NCBI RefSeq assembly: GCF_019795295.1 | Contig: NZ_JAIMCG010000007.1 | Location: 186,001-250,000 of the forward strand | Direction of reading: 5' to 3' | DNA length: 64,000 nt | Source: Cupriavidus sp. AU9028 | Lineage (GTDB): Bacteria > Pseudomonadota > Gammaproteobacteria > Burkholderiales > Burkholderiaceae | Shown here: positions 54,623 to 63,831 of the stretch, piece after piece | Layout: the number at the start of each line of letters is the position of its first letter | Numbering within the stretch: position 1 is the first letter of the stretch | Translations under genes and position numbers: made by a program | Notes under the pieces: generated by a model | Told to the model about the DNA's origin: nothing | What the model saw: only the letters and a program-made list of their open reading frames with translations | Databases searched by the model: none

Positions 54623-55720
54623 TCAGGCTTGGTCGTCGCCGCGCTCGACGTTGCGCAGCCGCTCGTCCAGCCGGATATCCGGCTCGGCCAGCGCGGCGGC
54701 CTCCTCGGCCTTCAGCGACGCCAGATGGTCCTTGATCGCATAGACCAGATCGCGGCAGCCCTCGCCGGTCAGTGCGGAGATGCGGAACACCGGTCCCTTC
54801 CAGCGCAGCCGCTTGACGAAGTCCTTGACGCGAGCCTCGCGCTCCTCGGCGGGGATCATGTCGACCTTGTTCAGCACCAGCCAGCGCGGCTTTTCGTGCA
54901 GCTCCTCGTCGTACTTCTTCAATTCGTTGACGATGGCGCGCGCTTCGGCCACGGGATCGATCGCTTCGTCGAAGGGAGCCAGATCGACAATATGCAGCAG
55001 CAGCCCGGTGCGCTGCAGGTGGCGCAGGAACTGGTGGCCCAGGCCTGCCCCTTCCGCAGCGCCCTCGATCAGGCCCGGAATATCGGCGATCACGAACGAC
55101 TGCTCGTGGTCTACCCGCACCACGCCCAGGTTCGGATGCAAGGTGGTGAACGGGTAATCGGCGACCTTCGGGCGCGCATTCGACACCTGGGAAATGAAGG
55201 TCGACTTGCCGGCATTGGGCATGCCCAGCAGGCCCACATCGGCCAGCACCTTCAGCTCCAGCTTGACCATGCGGCGCTGGCCCGGCTTGCCGTCGACCTG
55301 CTGGCGCGGCGCGCGGTTGGTACTGGACTTGAAGTGCAGATTGCCCCAGCCGCCCATGCCGCCTTCGGCCAGGCACACCTGTTGGCCATGTTCGGTCAGG
55401 TCCGCCACCACCTCGCCGGTATCGACGTCGGTGATCAGCGTGCCGACCGGCATCCGCAGCGTGATGTCGTCGCCGGCCGCGCCGTAGCAGTCCGAGCCGC
55501 GGCCGTTCTCGCCATTCTTCGCCACATGCTTCCTGGCGTAGCGGAAATCGATCAGGGTATTGATGTTGCGGTCGGCGACCGCGTAGACGCTGCCGCCACG
55601 GCCGCCATCACCACCGTCCGGGCCGCCGAACGGCACAAACTTCTCGCGCCGGAACGAGGCGCTGCCATTGCCGCCATTGCCGGCAATGACTTCGATTCGG
55701 GCTTCGTCGATGAACTTCAT
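54623..55720 (-). CDS. obgE: GTPase Obg (CgtA)
   Basis: An essential ribosome-associated GTPase for 50S assembly and stress signalling. The 365 residues start [20 protein letters not shown], with the Gly-rich Obg fold ([17 protein letters not shown]). The G domain shows [56 protein letters not shown] and [10 protein letters not shown] short acidic C-terminus follows. The start is ATG 55720 in the family position. It lies in the rplU-rpmA-obgE-proB set. Confidence 0.98.
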   Translation of the reverse strand: MKFIDEARIEVIAGNGGNGSASFRREKFVPFGGPDGGDGGRGGSVYAVADRNINTLIDFRYARKHVAKNGENGRGSDCYGAAGDDITLRMPVGTLITDVDTGEVVADLTEHGQQVCLAEGGMGGWGNLHFKSSTNRAPRQQVDGKPGQRRMVKLELKVLADVGLLGMPNAGKSTFISQVSNARPKVADYPFTTLHPNLGVVRVDHEQSFVIADIPGLIEGAAEGAGLGHQFLRHLQRTGLLLHIVDLAPFDEAIDPVAEARAIVNELKKYDEELHEKPRWLVLNKVDMIPAEEREARVKDFVKRLRWKGPVFRISALTGEGCRDLVYAIKDHLASLKAEEAAALAEPDIRLDERLRNVERGDDQA

Positions 55721-55802
55721 GGTGGGTATCCGTGGGGCAAGCAAGCCGCGCGGCAACGCCCGTATTCCGGGGCCGGCGGCGTGACGACAGACATTGTCGC
55801 CA

Positions 55803-55834
55803 CAAAAGAAAAAGCCCCGCAAGGGTTGCGGGGC
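55803..55834 (-). terminator. Rho-independent terminator/attenuator between rpmA and obgE
   Basis: A perfect 9-bp stem (GCCCCGCAA/TTGCGGGGC, GGG/CCC loop) is followed on the minus strand by TTTTTCTTTT. It would end the ribosomal-protein message and limit read-through into obgE. Confidence 0.88.
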
Positions 55835-55856
55835 CTTCGTGCTGCAAAGGCGGTGG

Positions 55857-56117
55857 TCAGGCTGCCGGAACGACGCTGACCTGCTGCTTCTTCGCAGCGC
55901 CCTTGACGGCGAACTTCACGTGACCGTCAACCAGGGCGAAGAGGGTGTGGTCCTTGCCCACGCCGACGTTCTCGCCGGCATGAACGCGGGTGCCACGCTG
56001 GCGGATGATGATGCCGCCGGCGTTGATGGCCTGGCCACCAAACACCTTCACGCCCAGACGCTTCGATTCGGAATCGCGGCCGTTCCGTGTGGAACCGCCG
56101 CCTTTTTTCTGTGCCAT
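55857..56117 (-). CDS. rpmA: 50S ribosomal protein L27
   Basis: The 86-residue protein is canonical L27: [20 protein letters not shown] at the N-terminus, reaching the peptidyl-transferase centre, then [20 protein letters not shown] and [20 protein letters not shown]. It has no N-terminal propeptide of the Firmicutes kind. It lies 53 bp after rplU. Confidence 0.98.
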   Translation of the reverse strand: MAQKKGGGSTRNGRDSESKRLGVKVFGGQAINAGGIIIRQRGTRVHAGENVGVGKDHTLFALVDGHVKFAVKGAAKKQQVSVVPAA

Positions 56118-56170
56118 GACTTGACTCCTGTCGCTGTACCTAGTGTGCCGTCGCTACGCTACCTGACGAA

Positions 56171-56482
56171 TCAGGCGACGATCGCTTCGATGCGCAGTTC
56201 GGTGTAATTCTGGCGATGGCCTTGACGCTTCTGGTAGTGCTTGCGACGGCGCATCTTGAAGATCTTCACCTTGTCGTGACGACCTTGGGAGATAACGGTA
56301 GCCTTGACGGAAGCCCCGCTAACCAGCGGCGTACCAAACTTGATCTGGTCGCCGGCGCCCACTGCGAGCACCTGGTCGAGCGTGATTTCTGCGCCAATGT
56401 CTGCCGGTATCTGTTCTACTTTCAGTTTTTCGCCAGCAGCAACCTTGTATTGCTTGCCGCCGGTTTTTACGACCGCGTACAT
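56171..56482 (-). CDS. rplU: 50S ribosomal protein L21
   Basis: The 103-residue protein is canonical L21: [20 protein letters not shown], then [20 protein letters not shown] and the basic [20 protein letters not shown] with the family signature, ending LRIEAIVA. It is the first gene of rplU-rpmA-obgE-proB. Upstream, at 56649-56669, is an imperfect palindrome with CATATAG-like -10 sequence; the promoter is not otherwise clear. Confidence 0.98.
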   Translation of the reverse strand: MYAVVKTGGKQYKVAAGEKLKVEQIPADIGAEITLDQVLAVGAGDQIKFGTPLVSGASVKATVISQGRHDKVKIFKMRRRKHYQKRQGHRQNYTELRIEAIVA

Positions 56483-56760
56483 TGTCGAACCTCTCGATGT
56501 GAAAACGCCCTGAAGCCGGGTTGCCGCGCGTCAAATCGGTGGATTTGCCATGCGCAAGCGGCCGTCGGGCCCGGTTATCTCCCGCCGGCGCCAGGCGGTT
56601 CTGCGGGCGGGTGTCTGCAGCAGCGTCCGCGAATCAGCCGGAGGAAACCCGGGATTCTATATGAATCCGGGCAAAAGCGCAAAGAAAACAAACACATAGG
56701 TCCGCAACAGCGGCTGCGGGCCTGCGAATGCACTTCGGCGTGGCGCCGGTGCGTCGTCGG

Positions 56761-56871
56761 CTAGGTCGCTTCCGCCAGCAGAAAGCCGGCGAGCGCAGCG
56801 AAGGCCACCCACCATGCGAAGCGGCGCGTGGTACGGCGGCCGTGCGGATCGGGGGCGGCGGGCTTGTTCAT
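56761..56871 (-). CDS. Possible 36-residue single-helix membrane peptide
   Basis: The reading frame gives MNKPAAPDPHGRRTTRRF followed by the hydrophobic segment AWWVAFAALAGFLLAEAT and a stop. The basic, then hydrophobic pattern suits a one-helix inner-membrane miniprotein. There is no Shine-Dalgarno, but TATAAT ends six bases before ATG, which would fit a leaderless transcript. No clear -35 is seen. The same frame stays open upstream without similarity. It lies between rplU and the polyprenyl synthase. Confidence 0.4.
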   Translation of the reverse strand: MNKPAAPDPHGRRTTRRFAWWVAFAALAGFLLAEAT

Positions 56872-57023
56872 GGCGGCATTATAGGTGGCCCGCCGCGGCG
56901 GGGAACAGCATCGTGACGCCACCGGCCCCTCACGGGTGGTGACACCCCGCGAACCGTTGCACGAGGCGCATCTTCGGCCATCGGCGTGGCGCCATCGCAT
57001 ATAATCGCTCGCTCTGCGTAACG

Positions 57024-58010
57024 GTGATCATCTTGCCTCAGTCCTCCGCCTCAGCCCTGCTCGCTCCGGTCGCCGCCGACATGCGCGCCGTCGACGCGGT
57101 CATCCGGAAGCGCCTGTCTTCCGACGTGCCCCTGATCGAGCAGATCGGCGAATACATCATCGGCGCCGGCGGCAAGCGCCTGCGCCCCGTGATCCTGCTG
57201 CTGTCGGCCCGTGCGTTCGGCTACGAGGGACACCGCCATCACGAGCTGGCCGCGGTGGTCGAGTTCATTCACACCGCGACGCTGCTGCATGACGACGTGG
57301 TCGACGAATCCGAGCTGCGCCGCGGCCGCCAGACCGCCAATGCGGTGTTCGGCAACGCCGCCTCGGTGCTGGTCGGCGACTTCCTCTATTCGCGCGCCTT
57401 CCAGATGATGGTCGACGCCGGCAGCATGCGGATCATGGAGATCCTGTCCAACGCGACCAACGTGATCGCCGAAGGGGAGGTGCTGCAGCTGCTGAACATG
57501 CACGACCCGGATGTCACGGTCGAGCGCTACCTGCAGGTGATCCGCTACAAGACAGCCAAGCTGTTCGAGGCCTCGGCCCAGCTGGGCGCGGTGCTGGCCG
57601 GCGCGGATGCGGCGATGGAAGAAGCGGCGGCCGAATATGGCCGGCGTATCGGCACGGCGTTCCAGTTGATCGACGACATGCTCGACTACACCGCCAGCGC
57701 CGAGCAGATGGGCAAGAACGCCGGCGACGACCTGCGCGAAGGCAAGCCCACGCTGCCGCTGCTGCATCTGATGGAACACGGCACCGCAGAACAACGCGCG
57801 CTGGCGCGCGAAGCGATCGTGCAGGGCGGCACCGAGCATTTCGATGCCGTGTTCTCGGCGATCCATCAATGCGGCGCGCTCGACGTGACCTTCGAAGCGG
57901 CGCGCCGGGAGGCGGAAGCGGCCGAACAAGCGGCAATGCAATTTCCCCCTTCCCAACTGAAAGAAACTCTGATAAAGTTATGTGCTTTCTCGCTGCAACG
58001 TCAGTCGTGA
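57024..58010 (+). CDS. ispB: Polyprenyl (octaprenyl) diphosphate synthase
   Basis: Builds the long isoprenoid side chain of ubiquinone from farnesyl diphosphate and IPP. The 328 residues carry the two aspartate-rich motifs (LLHDDVVDESELRRG in the first half and FQLIDDMLDYTASAEQMGKN in the second), IGAGGKRLRPVILLLSARAF and GNAASVLVGDFLYSRAFQ. The gene starts with GTG at 57024, or TTG nine bases later. TATAAT at 57000-57005 is a likely -10 giving a very short leader. With ubiC it supplies ubiquinone synthesis. tRNA-Pro follows. Confidence 0.95.
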   Translation: MIILPQSSASALLAPVAADMRAVDAVIRKRLSSDVPLIEQIGEYIIGAGGKRLRPVILLLSARAFGYEGHRHHELAAVVEFIHTATLLHDDVVDESELRRGRQTANAVFGNAASVLVGDFLYSRAFQMMVDAGSMRIMEILSNATNVIAEGEVLQLLNMHDPDVTVERYLQVIRYKTAKLFEASAQLGAVLAGADAAMEEAAAEYGRRIGTAFQLIDDMLDYTASAEQMGKNAGDDLREGKPTLPLLHLMEHGTAEQRALAREAIVQGGTEHFDAVFSAIHQCGALDVTFEAARREAEAAEQAAMQFPPSQLKETLIKLCAFSLQRQS

Positions 58011-58060
58011 CGCAGCAAACGAGAAAACAGCAGCAGATGTTGTTGCATTGCTGCGAAATT

Positions 58061-58137
58061 CGGGGTGTAGCTTAGCCTGGTAGAGCGCTACGTTCGGGAC
58101 GTAGAGGCCGGAGGTTCGAATCCTCTCACCCCGACCA
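58061..58137 (+). tRNA. tRNA-Pro (anticodon CGG)
   Basis: A 77-nt cloverleaf includes an encoded CCA. The acceptor arms are CGGGGTG with CACCCCG, and the D-arm contains AGCTTAGCCTGGTAGAGCG. The anticodon stem CTACG/CGTAG closes the loop TTCGGGA, giving anticodon CGG. The T-arm is GGAGGTTCGAATCCTCT. A terminator follows 7 bp later. Confidence 0.97.
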
Positions 58138-58144
58138 GAATTCG

Positions 58145-58178
58145 AAAGCCGGATCAACGCAAGTTGATCCGGCTTTTT
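58145..58178 (+). terminator. Rho-independent terminator of tRNA-Pro
   Basis: A perfect 14-bp stem (AAAGCCGGATCAAC-type at 58145-58158 with 58163-58176) with a GCAA tetraloop is followed by TTGTTTTG, and T residues also close the stem. Confidence 0.9.
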
Positions 58179-58318
58179 GTTTTGGTTTTTTGTTTCGCTA
58201 CTCCCGGTCTTTCTACTCGCGCTCGCTGCCTTCTTCATTGTGTCCCGGCGTCGCATTCCGCTGGCTCGAGCCACATCGCACACTCATACGCTGCATCGTT
58301 TTCCGAGGTGAGCGTGCC

Positions 58319-59707
58319 GTGAACTCCGTTCCAATCGCCTTCCCCGCTTCGCCGGCATGGTCGCGCTCGCCGACCCTCTCCCCCGGCCCCTCCTCCGCCG
58401 GCGACGAAGGACGCTCTCCCGCCGGCGGCGAAGGGGAGCAACCCCGCAGCCCCGGGAACGCCAATGGCGTTCCCCCTCTCCCGCGCGCGGGAGAGGGCCA
58501 GGGAGAGGGCCGGGGAGAAGGCAGCACCCCGTATCACGCCACCCCGGTCGCCCACCTGCTCGACGGCTGGCTGAACGAGGCCGTCTCGCTTGGCGCCTCC
58601 GACCTGCACTTCGAGCCCTACCCTGCCTTCTACCGCATCCGCGTCCGCATCGATGGCGTGCTGCACGAGCTGGCGCGCCCGCCGCTGGTCTTGCGCGAGG
58701 CCATCGCGGCGCGGCTGAAGGTGCTGGCGCGGCTGGATATCGCCGAGAAGCGGCTGCCGCAGGACGGCCGCCTGCAACTGCGCGCAGGGGGGCCGGTGCC
58801 GCGCGTGGTGGATTGCCGCCTGTCCACGCTGCCGACGCTGGCCGGCGAGAAGGTCGTGGTCCGGCTGCTGCCGGATGCAAGCCAGGTGCCCGCGCTCGAT
58901 GCGGTGGGCTTTGAGCCGGAGCAACTGGCCGCGGTGCTCCATGCCCTGGGCCGGCCGCACGGCATGGTGCTGATCACGGGGCCGACGGGCAGCGGCAAGA
59001 CCGTCTCGCTCTATAGCCTCCTGGCCCGCCTGGACGACGGTAGCCGCAACCTCTGCACGGTGGAGGACCCCGCGGAGATCGCGCTGCCGGGCATCAACCA
59101 GGTGAACCTGAACGAGCGCGCCGGCATGACCTTCTGCAACGTGCTACCAGCCTTGCTGCGGCAGGACCCCGACGTGCTGCTGGTGGGCGAGATCCGCGAC
59201 GCAGCGACCGCCGCCATTGCGGTGCGCGCCGCGCAGACCGGCCACCTGCTGCTGTCCACGCTGCATACCAACGATGCGCCGGCAGCGCTGGTGCGTCTGG
59301 CGGATCTTGGCGTGCCGAGGTGGCAGACGGCCAGCACCGTGCACCTGATTACCGCCCAGCGGCTGGTGCGCCGGCTGTGCCAATGCCGCCTGCCCGATAT
59401 GCGAACAGCCTCGGCAATGGCGCAGGCGGGAGTCGGCGACGACGCGCTTTCCGATGACCGGCCGCTGTGGCGGCCCGGCGGCTGTGCCTCCTGCCGGCAG
59501 ACCGGGTATCGGGGCCGCTGTGCGGTCCATCAGGTGGTGCCGGTCAGCGAGGCGATGCGCGAACTGATGCGCGTCAATGCCGGCGCCGCCCGTCTGGCGG
59601 AACAGGCGCGTCGCGAGGGCGTGCTGTCGCTGCGCGAGGCCGGGCTGCGCAAGGTGCGGGCGGGATTGACCTCGCTCGATGAGGTCCTGGCGGCGACCGC
59701 GCCATGA
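58319..59707 (+). CDS. Type IV pilus/type II secretion assembly ATPase (PilB/GspE family)
   Basis: A hexameric cytoplasmic ATPase driving pilin assembly. From GTG 58319 the product is 462 residues. The first 70 are low-complexity and coincide with REP-like DNA. The N2 domain starts ASDLHFEPYPAFYRIRVRID, and the ATPase core shows MVLITGPTGSGKTVSLYSLL (Walker A), TVEDPAEIALPGINQVNLNE, LRQDPDVLLVGEIRDAATAA (Walker B) and HLLLSTLHTNDAPAALVRLA. A tetra-Cys zinc site is suggested by LCQC and CASC. The N1 domain of full-length PilB is missing. The stop overlaps the PilC-like start (ATGA). Confidence 0.88.
   Translation: MNSVPIAFPASPAWSRSPTLSPGPSSAGDEGRSPAGGEGEQPRSPGNANGVPPLPRAGEGQGEGRGEGSTPYHATPVAHLLDGWLNEAVSLGASDLHFEPYPAFYRIRVRIDGVLHELARPPLVLREAIAARLKVLARLDIAEKRLPQDGRLQLRAGGPVPRVVDCRLSTLPTLAGEKVVVRLLPDASQVPALDAVGFEPEQLAAVLHALGRPHGMVLITGPTGSGKTVSLYSLLARLDDGSRNLCTVEDPAEIALPGINQVNLNERAGMTFCNVLPALLRQDPDVLLVGEIRDAATAAIAVRAAQTGHLLLSTLHTNDAPAALVRLADLGVPRWQTASTVHLITAQRLVRRLCQCRLPDMRTASAMAQAGVGDDALSDDRPLWRPGGCASCRQTGYRGRCAVHQVVPVSEAMRELMRVNAGAARLAEQARREGVLSLREAGLRKVRAGLTSLDEVLAATAP
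58373..58526. repeat. Composite REP-like (BIME-type) element inside the pilus ATPase 5' region
   Basis: Several palindromes are packed here. 58373-58392 is the inverse of 53389-53408 with one mismatch. 58454-58474 has perfect 9-bp arms GGGAACGCC/GGCGTTCCC. 58474-58497 is a perfect 24-nt palindrome of the CCCTCTCCCGCG type. Further GGGAGAGGGC and GGGGAGAAGG copies follow. Two REP-type units in opposite orientation around a spacer resemble a BIME. Confidence 0.75.
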
Positions 59708-60969
59708 CGGCCCTTGCACCGAGGATCCAGCGCCACGCGCGCTTTGTCTGGGAAGGCCTGGATCCCCACGGCGCGCGCCTCACCGGTGCCGTGCGCGCAG
59801 CCGACGCGGATGCGGTCCGCGCCGCGCTGCAGGGCCGCGGCTACACCGCCGTGCAGGTGGCCGCGATAGACGGGCAGCGGCGCAGGGCCCCGCCAATGCA
59901 CTGGGCGCGGCCTCCGGGCACCAGCCTGCGCCGCCGGCAGCTTGCGGCCTTCACCGCGCAGCTTGCCACGCTGCTGCGGGCCGGCGTGGCGCTGTCGCCG
60001 GCGCTTGCGCTGCTGGCCGAGGGCGGTGCCACGCGGCGAACGGACGGCCGCTTTGCCAGCGCCGTCGCCGCGGTACGTCGCGACATCGAGGCAGGCCTGA
60101 GCCTCGCACAGGCGCTGGGGCGCCAGCCGCTGTGGTTCGATGCCCTTTGCTGTGCCATGGTGGATGCCGGCGAGCAGGGCGGCATTCTGCAAGACACGCT
60201 GGGCCAGCTGGCGCGCTATCAGGAGCGCACGCTTGCGCTGCAGCGGCAGGTCCGGGCGGCGCTGACCTATCCGCTGGCGGTGCTGGCGGTGGCCGCGGCG
60301 GTGCTGATGCTGCTGTTGCTGGTCGTGGTGCCTGCCTTCGAGGATGTATTCGCCGGCTTCGGCACCGAGCTGCCGGCGGCCACGCGGCTGGTGATCGCCC
60401 TGTCCGAGGGCTTGCCGTCGTCCCTGCCCTGGCTGGTGCCACTCTTCGCGCTGCTGCTGGCCGCCTGGCGACTGGCGTTGCGGCGGTACCCATCGCTGCA
60501 GCGCTGGCAGGACGCGGTGCGGCTTCGTCTGCCGCTGCTCGGCCCCGCGCTTTGCAGCGCCGCCACGGCGCGCTGGGCGCGCACGCTGGCGACGCTCGCG
60601 CTGGCCGGCACGCCGCTGGTCGAGGCCATGGCGCCGGCTGCGCGGGCGTGCGGCAACCTGGCGTGGGCCGATGACTGTGCCGCGATCGAGCACGGCGCCA
60701 GGGCGGGCCAGGGCATGGCCGACGCGATGCGGCGCACGGCCCGGTTCGACCGGATGTCCTTGCAACTGGTCCGCGTCGGCGAGGAGTCCGGCACGCTGGA
60801 GGCCATGCTGATGCGGATTGCCGAGGAGCACGAACGGCGGGTGGAAGCCGCGGTAGCGGCGCTGTCGCGGCTGCTGGAGCCGCTGCTGGTGATGGTGCTG
60901 GGCGCACTGATCGGGGCGCTGGTCATCGCGATGTACCTGCCCGTGTTCAGTCTCGGCCAGGCCCTGTAG
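59704..60969 (+). CDS. Type IV pilus/type II secretion inner-membrane platform protein (PilC/GspF family)
   Basis: The membrane platform of the pilus or pseudopilus machine. The 421-residue protein has two T2SSF repeats: the first around RRRQLAAFTAQLATLLRAGV and CAMVDAGEQGGILQDTLGQL, the second around RWARTLATLALAGTPLVEAM and LQLVRVGEESGTLEAMLMRI. Three hydrophobic segments include AVLAVAAAVLMLLLLVVVPA and LLEPLLVMVLGALIGALVIA at the end. The N-terminal 60 residues resemble PilC (VWEGLDPHGARLTGAVRAAD). It overlaps the ATPase gene by 4 bp and precedes the prepilin peptidase. Confidence 0.92.
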   Translation: MTALAPRIQRHARFVWEGLDPHGARLTGAVRAADADAVRAALQGRGYTAVQVAAIDGQRRRAPPMHWARPPGTSLRRRQLAAFTAQLATLLRAGVALSPALALLAEGGATRRTDGRFASAVAAVRRDIEAGLSLAQALGRQPLWFDALCCAMVDAGEQGGILQDTLGQLARYQERTLALQRQVRAALTYPLAVLAVAAAVLMLLLLVVVPAFEDVFAGFGTELPAATRLVIALSEGLPSSLPWLVPLFALLLAAWRLALRRYPSLQRWQDAVRLRLPLLGPALCSAATARWARTLATLALAGTPLVEAMAPAARACGNLAWADDCAAIEHGARAGQGMADAMRRTARFDRMSLQLVRVGEESGTLEAMLMRIAEEHERRVEAAVAALSRLLEPLLVMVLGALIGALVIAMYLPVFSLGQAL

Positions 60970-61177
60970 TGCCCGCCTCTCATACCCGCGCGGCGCCAAT
61001 CGCGCTAGCATCGCGGCTGGCGCGCGCCGGCCTGCCATTGGTCCCCGGTTGCGCACGCCGTTCGCCATCTGTCGTTACCGCTGTTCCTGCCGAATGCCAT
61101 CGACCCTGTCCCAGCCCGGCCCGCTGCTCCCGTCGCCCTCGTCCCTGCTCGAGTCTCCCTTTGCGGGAGCCGGCCCC

Positions 61178-62086
61178 ATGCATCGCATGGACGGCGCCGT
61201 GGAAGGCGCAGGCAGCGCCGGGGACTGGACCATCGCCGCGCTGGCCGCGCTGCCCGACTGGTTCCTGCTGACCGTCGTGGCGGTGCTGGGCCTGATCGTC
61301 GGCAGCTTCCTCAACGTGGTGATCCACCGGCTGCCCACCATGATCGACCGCATGCTCGCCAACGACCATGCCTTGCTGGTGGGCGAGCCCCTACCCTATC
61401 CGGAGCGATACGACCTCGCGGTGCCCCGCTCGGCGTGCCCCTGCTGCGGGGCGCCGATCCTTGCCTGGCACAACATCCCGCTGATCGGCTACCTGCTGCT
61501 GCGCGGCCGCTGTTCGCACTGCCACGCGCCGATCTCGGCCCGCTACCCGGCAGTCGAGGCCGCCAGTGCCGCGCTGGCCCTGCTCGCCGCCTGGCGCTTC
61601 GGTCCAAGCTGGCAGGCGCTGGCCGCGATGGCGCTGCTGTGGGCGCTGCTGGCGCTCGCCGTGATCGACAGCCGCACCCGGCTGCTGCCGGACCAGCTGA
61701 CCCAGCCGCTGCTGTGGCTGGGACTGCTGGTCAATGCGGCGGGACTGTTCGCGCCGCTGCCGGACGCGGTGATCGGCGCGGCCGCCGGCTATCTGATGCT
61801 GCGCATCGCCGCCGACCTGTTCCGGCTGGTGCGGGGCAAGGAGGGCATGGGGCACGGCGACTTCAAGCTGATGGGCGCGCTGGGCGCTTGGTTCGGCTGG
61901 CAGGCGCTGCCCGCCCTGATCGTTTGCGCGTCGCTGTCCGGACTGGTCTACGGCCTTGCCAATCTGGCGCTGCGTCGTCAGCATCGCGATACCGAGATTC
62001 CCTTCGGCCCCTTTATCGCCGCGGCAGGCGTGCTGGTGCTGGTCGCGGGATGGGAGCGGTTCCTGCTCGCCGTCGGCGGCATCTGA
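61178..62086 (+). CDS. pilD: Prepilin leader peptidase/N-methyltransferase (A24 family)
   Basis: Cleaves and N-methylates type IV prepilins at the inner membrane. The product from ATG 61178 is 302 residues. It has the first helix [20 protein letters not shown], a zinc-type tetra-Cys loop ([19 protein letters not shown] then [18 protein letters not shown]) and the two catalytic Asp regions ([15 protein letters not shown] and [20 protein letters not shown]). GGGAG eight bases before 61178 supports this start; ATG 61094 is an alternative that adds 28 residues. Confidence 0.93.
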   Translation: MHRMDGAVEGAGSAGDWTIAALAALPDWFLLTVVAVLGLIVGSFLNVVIHRLPTMIDRMLANDHALLVGEPLPYPERYDLAVPRSACPCCGAPILAWHNIPLIGYLLLRGRCSHCHAPISARYPAVEAASAALALLAAWRFGPSWQALAAMALLWALLALAVIDSRTRLLPDQLTQPLLWLGLLVNAAGLFAPLPDAVIGAAAGYLMLRIAADLFRLVRGKEGMGHGDFKLMGALGAWFGWQALPALIVCASLSGLVYGLANLALRRQHRDTEIPFGPFIAAAGVLVLVAGWERFLLAVGGI

Positions 62087-62131
62087 GCCAGCGTTTCCGC
62101 CCCATGCCGCCCGCCCCGCACGCCATTTCGA

Positions 62132-62167
62132 CCATTACCGCCATTACCGCCATTACCGCCATTACCA
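62132..62167 (+). repeat. 9-bp tandem repeat (4 units) just upstream of coaE
   Basis: Four units of CCATTACCG (last one ending in A) lie 8 bp before the coaE ATG. They are in frame with an upstream ATG at 62104 and would encode [12 protein letters not shown] if translation began there. Confidence 0.8.
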
Positions 62168-62175
62168 GGACCACC

Positions 62176-62805
62176 ATGCTCGAAATCGGCTTGACCGGCG
62201 GCATCGGCTCCGGCAAGAGCCGGGTTGCCGATCTGTTCGCGGCGCGCGGCGCCGCCATCATCGACACCGACCTGATCGCGCACGAGATCACCGCGCCCGG
62301 CGGCGCGGCGATTCCCGCGCTGGTGCAGGCGTTCGGTGCGCAGGCGCTGCGCGCGGACGGCGCGATGGACCGCGATGCGATGCGCGCGCTCGTCTTCGCC
62401 GACCCCAGCGCGAAGGCCCGGCTGGAGGCCATCACGCATCCGCTGATCCGCCGCATCGGCGAGAGCCGGGCGGCCGCGATCCGCGCGGGCGGCCAGCATC
62501 CCTACCTGATCCATGTGGTGCCGCTGCTGGTGGAATCGGGCAGCTGGCGGGACCGTGTGCACCGGGTGCTGGTGGTCGACTGCAGCGAGGACACGCAGAT
62601 TGCCCGGGTGATGGCGCGCAACGGCTTCGCGCGCGAGCAGGTGCTGGCCATCATGGCGAGGCAGGCCACGCGGGACCAGCGTCTGGCCTGCGCCGACGAC
62701 GTGATCGACAACGAAGGCGCGCCCGAAGCGCTGGAGCCGCAGGTCGAGGCGCTGGACCGGCGCTATCGGACCATGCCGGTGCCTGCCACCGTCGGCGGGC
62801 ACTAG
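62176..62805 (+). CDS. coaE: Dephospho-CoA kinase
   Basis: The last step of coenzyme A synthesis. The 209 residues begin [20 protein letters not shown] (P-loop), then [40 protein letters not shown] and [20 protein letters not shown], all standard for CoaE. AGGA five bases upstream favours ATG 62176; an in-frame ATG at 62104 would add a repeat-coded peptide. Co-location with pilD and zapD is a familiar pil-coaE-zapD-yacG order. Confidence 0.96.
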   Translation: MLEIGLTGGIGSGKSRVADLFAARGAAIIDTDLIAHEITAPGGAAIPALVQAFGAQALRADGAMDRDAMRALVFADPSAKARLEAITHPLIRRIGESRAAAIRAGGQHPYLIHVVPLLVESGSWRDRVHRVLVVDCSEDTQIARVMARNGFAREQVLAIMARQATRDQRLACADDVIDNEGAPEALEPQVEALDRRYRTMPVPATVGGH

Positions 62806-63066
62806 CGGCGCCGCCGATCTTCGCCGCTCGGCACACGGCACGGCTGCGCGGTGCAAAGCGGCCGCGTTTCATTGTGATCATGCGCGGTCTCGCATAGAAT
62901 GCGTTGGAATATGCTGCAAAACGCATGCATACGGCCGCATGCATGAGACTGCATGCGCATCTGTACCGATTGCCCCGCGCCGCTGCCCGGCCCCTGATCG
63001 AGATCGGACCCAGACTCCGATCCGGCCGGCCAGCTGGCCCGTCGCCGCGCTGCACGGACAAGCCCC

Positions 63067-63825
63067 TTGATTCTGTACGAATATCCTTTCAACGAACGCA
63101 TCAGGACCCTTCTGCGCCTGGAGGACCTGTTCGATCGCCTGGATTACTTCCTCGGACAGGACCACGCGCTGCAGCACCATGTCGCGCTGACCACGCTGTT
63201 CGAGATCATCGACGTGGCCGGCCGCGCCGATCTGAAGACGGACCTGATCAAGGAACTGGAGCGCCAGCGCCAGGCCCTGGCCGCGCTACGGGCCAGTCCC
63301 CAGATCGACCAGCAGGCACTGGACCTCGTCATCGGCGAGATCGAGCAGGCCATCGCCGCGCTGAACCAGACCGTCGGCAAGGCGGGGCAGCTGCTGACCG
63401 ACAACGAGTGGCTGACCAGCATCCGCAGCCGCGCGATCATCCCGGGCGGCACCTGCGAGTTCGACCTGCCCTCGTATTACGCCTGGCAGCACCGCCCCGC
63501 GGAGGACCGCCGCGCGGACATCATCAAGTGGGTACGGCCGCTGGTGCCACTGCGCATCGGTACGGGCGCGGTGCTGCGCCTGCTGCGCGAATCGGGCCAG
63601 AGCGGCAAGGTGATCGCCACCGGGGGCAGCTACCAGCAAATGCTGTCCGGCCGCAGCTACCAGCTGATGCAGGTGCTGCTGGACGATTCGCTGCTGGCCT
63701 TCATCCCCGAGATGAGCGCCAACAAGTACATGCTGTGGGTGCGCTTCACGCAGCAGGATGGCGACATGCGGCCGAAATCCGTCGATGCGGACATTCCGTT
63801 CCTGCTCAAACTCTGCAATTTCTGA
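63067..63825 (+). CDS. zapD: Cell division protein ZapD
   Basis: A cytosolic FtsZ-bundling factor that stabilises the Z-ring. The 252 residues match ZapD from end to end: [20 protein letters not shown] at the N-terminus, [40 protein letters not shown] and [20 protein letters not shown] late. The family start coincides with a TTG codon at 63067, and no ATG or GTG fits better, so a TTG start is inferred. The 260-bp gap before it has no gene; it contains clustered GCATGC/ATGCAT words at 62923-62955. yacG follows after 6 bp. Confidence 0.95.
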   Translation: MILYEYPFNERIRTLLRLEDLFDRLDYFLGQDHALQHHVALTTLFEIIDVAGRADLKTDLIKELERQRQALAALRASPQIDQQALDLVIGEIEQAIAALNQTVGKAGQLLTDNEWLTSIRSRAIIPGGTCEFDLPSYYAWQHRPAEDRRADIIKWVRPLVPLRIGTGAVLRLLRESGQSGKVIATGGSYQQMLSGRSYQLMQVLLDDSLLAFIPEMSANKYMLWVRFTQQDGDMRPKSVDADIPFLLKLCNF

Positions 63826-63831
63826 AGCGCA

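Noticed and set aside
58373-58526. CRISPR or mobile insertion with target duplication at the pilus ATPase
   Set aside because: The palindromes are REP-like, with no regular spacers and no terminal inverted repeats or transposase gene.
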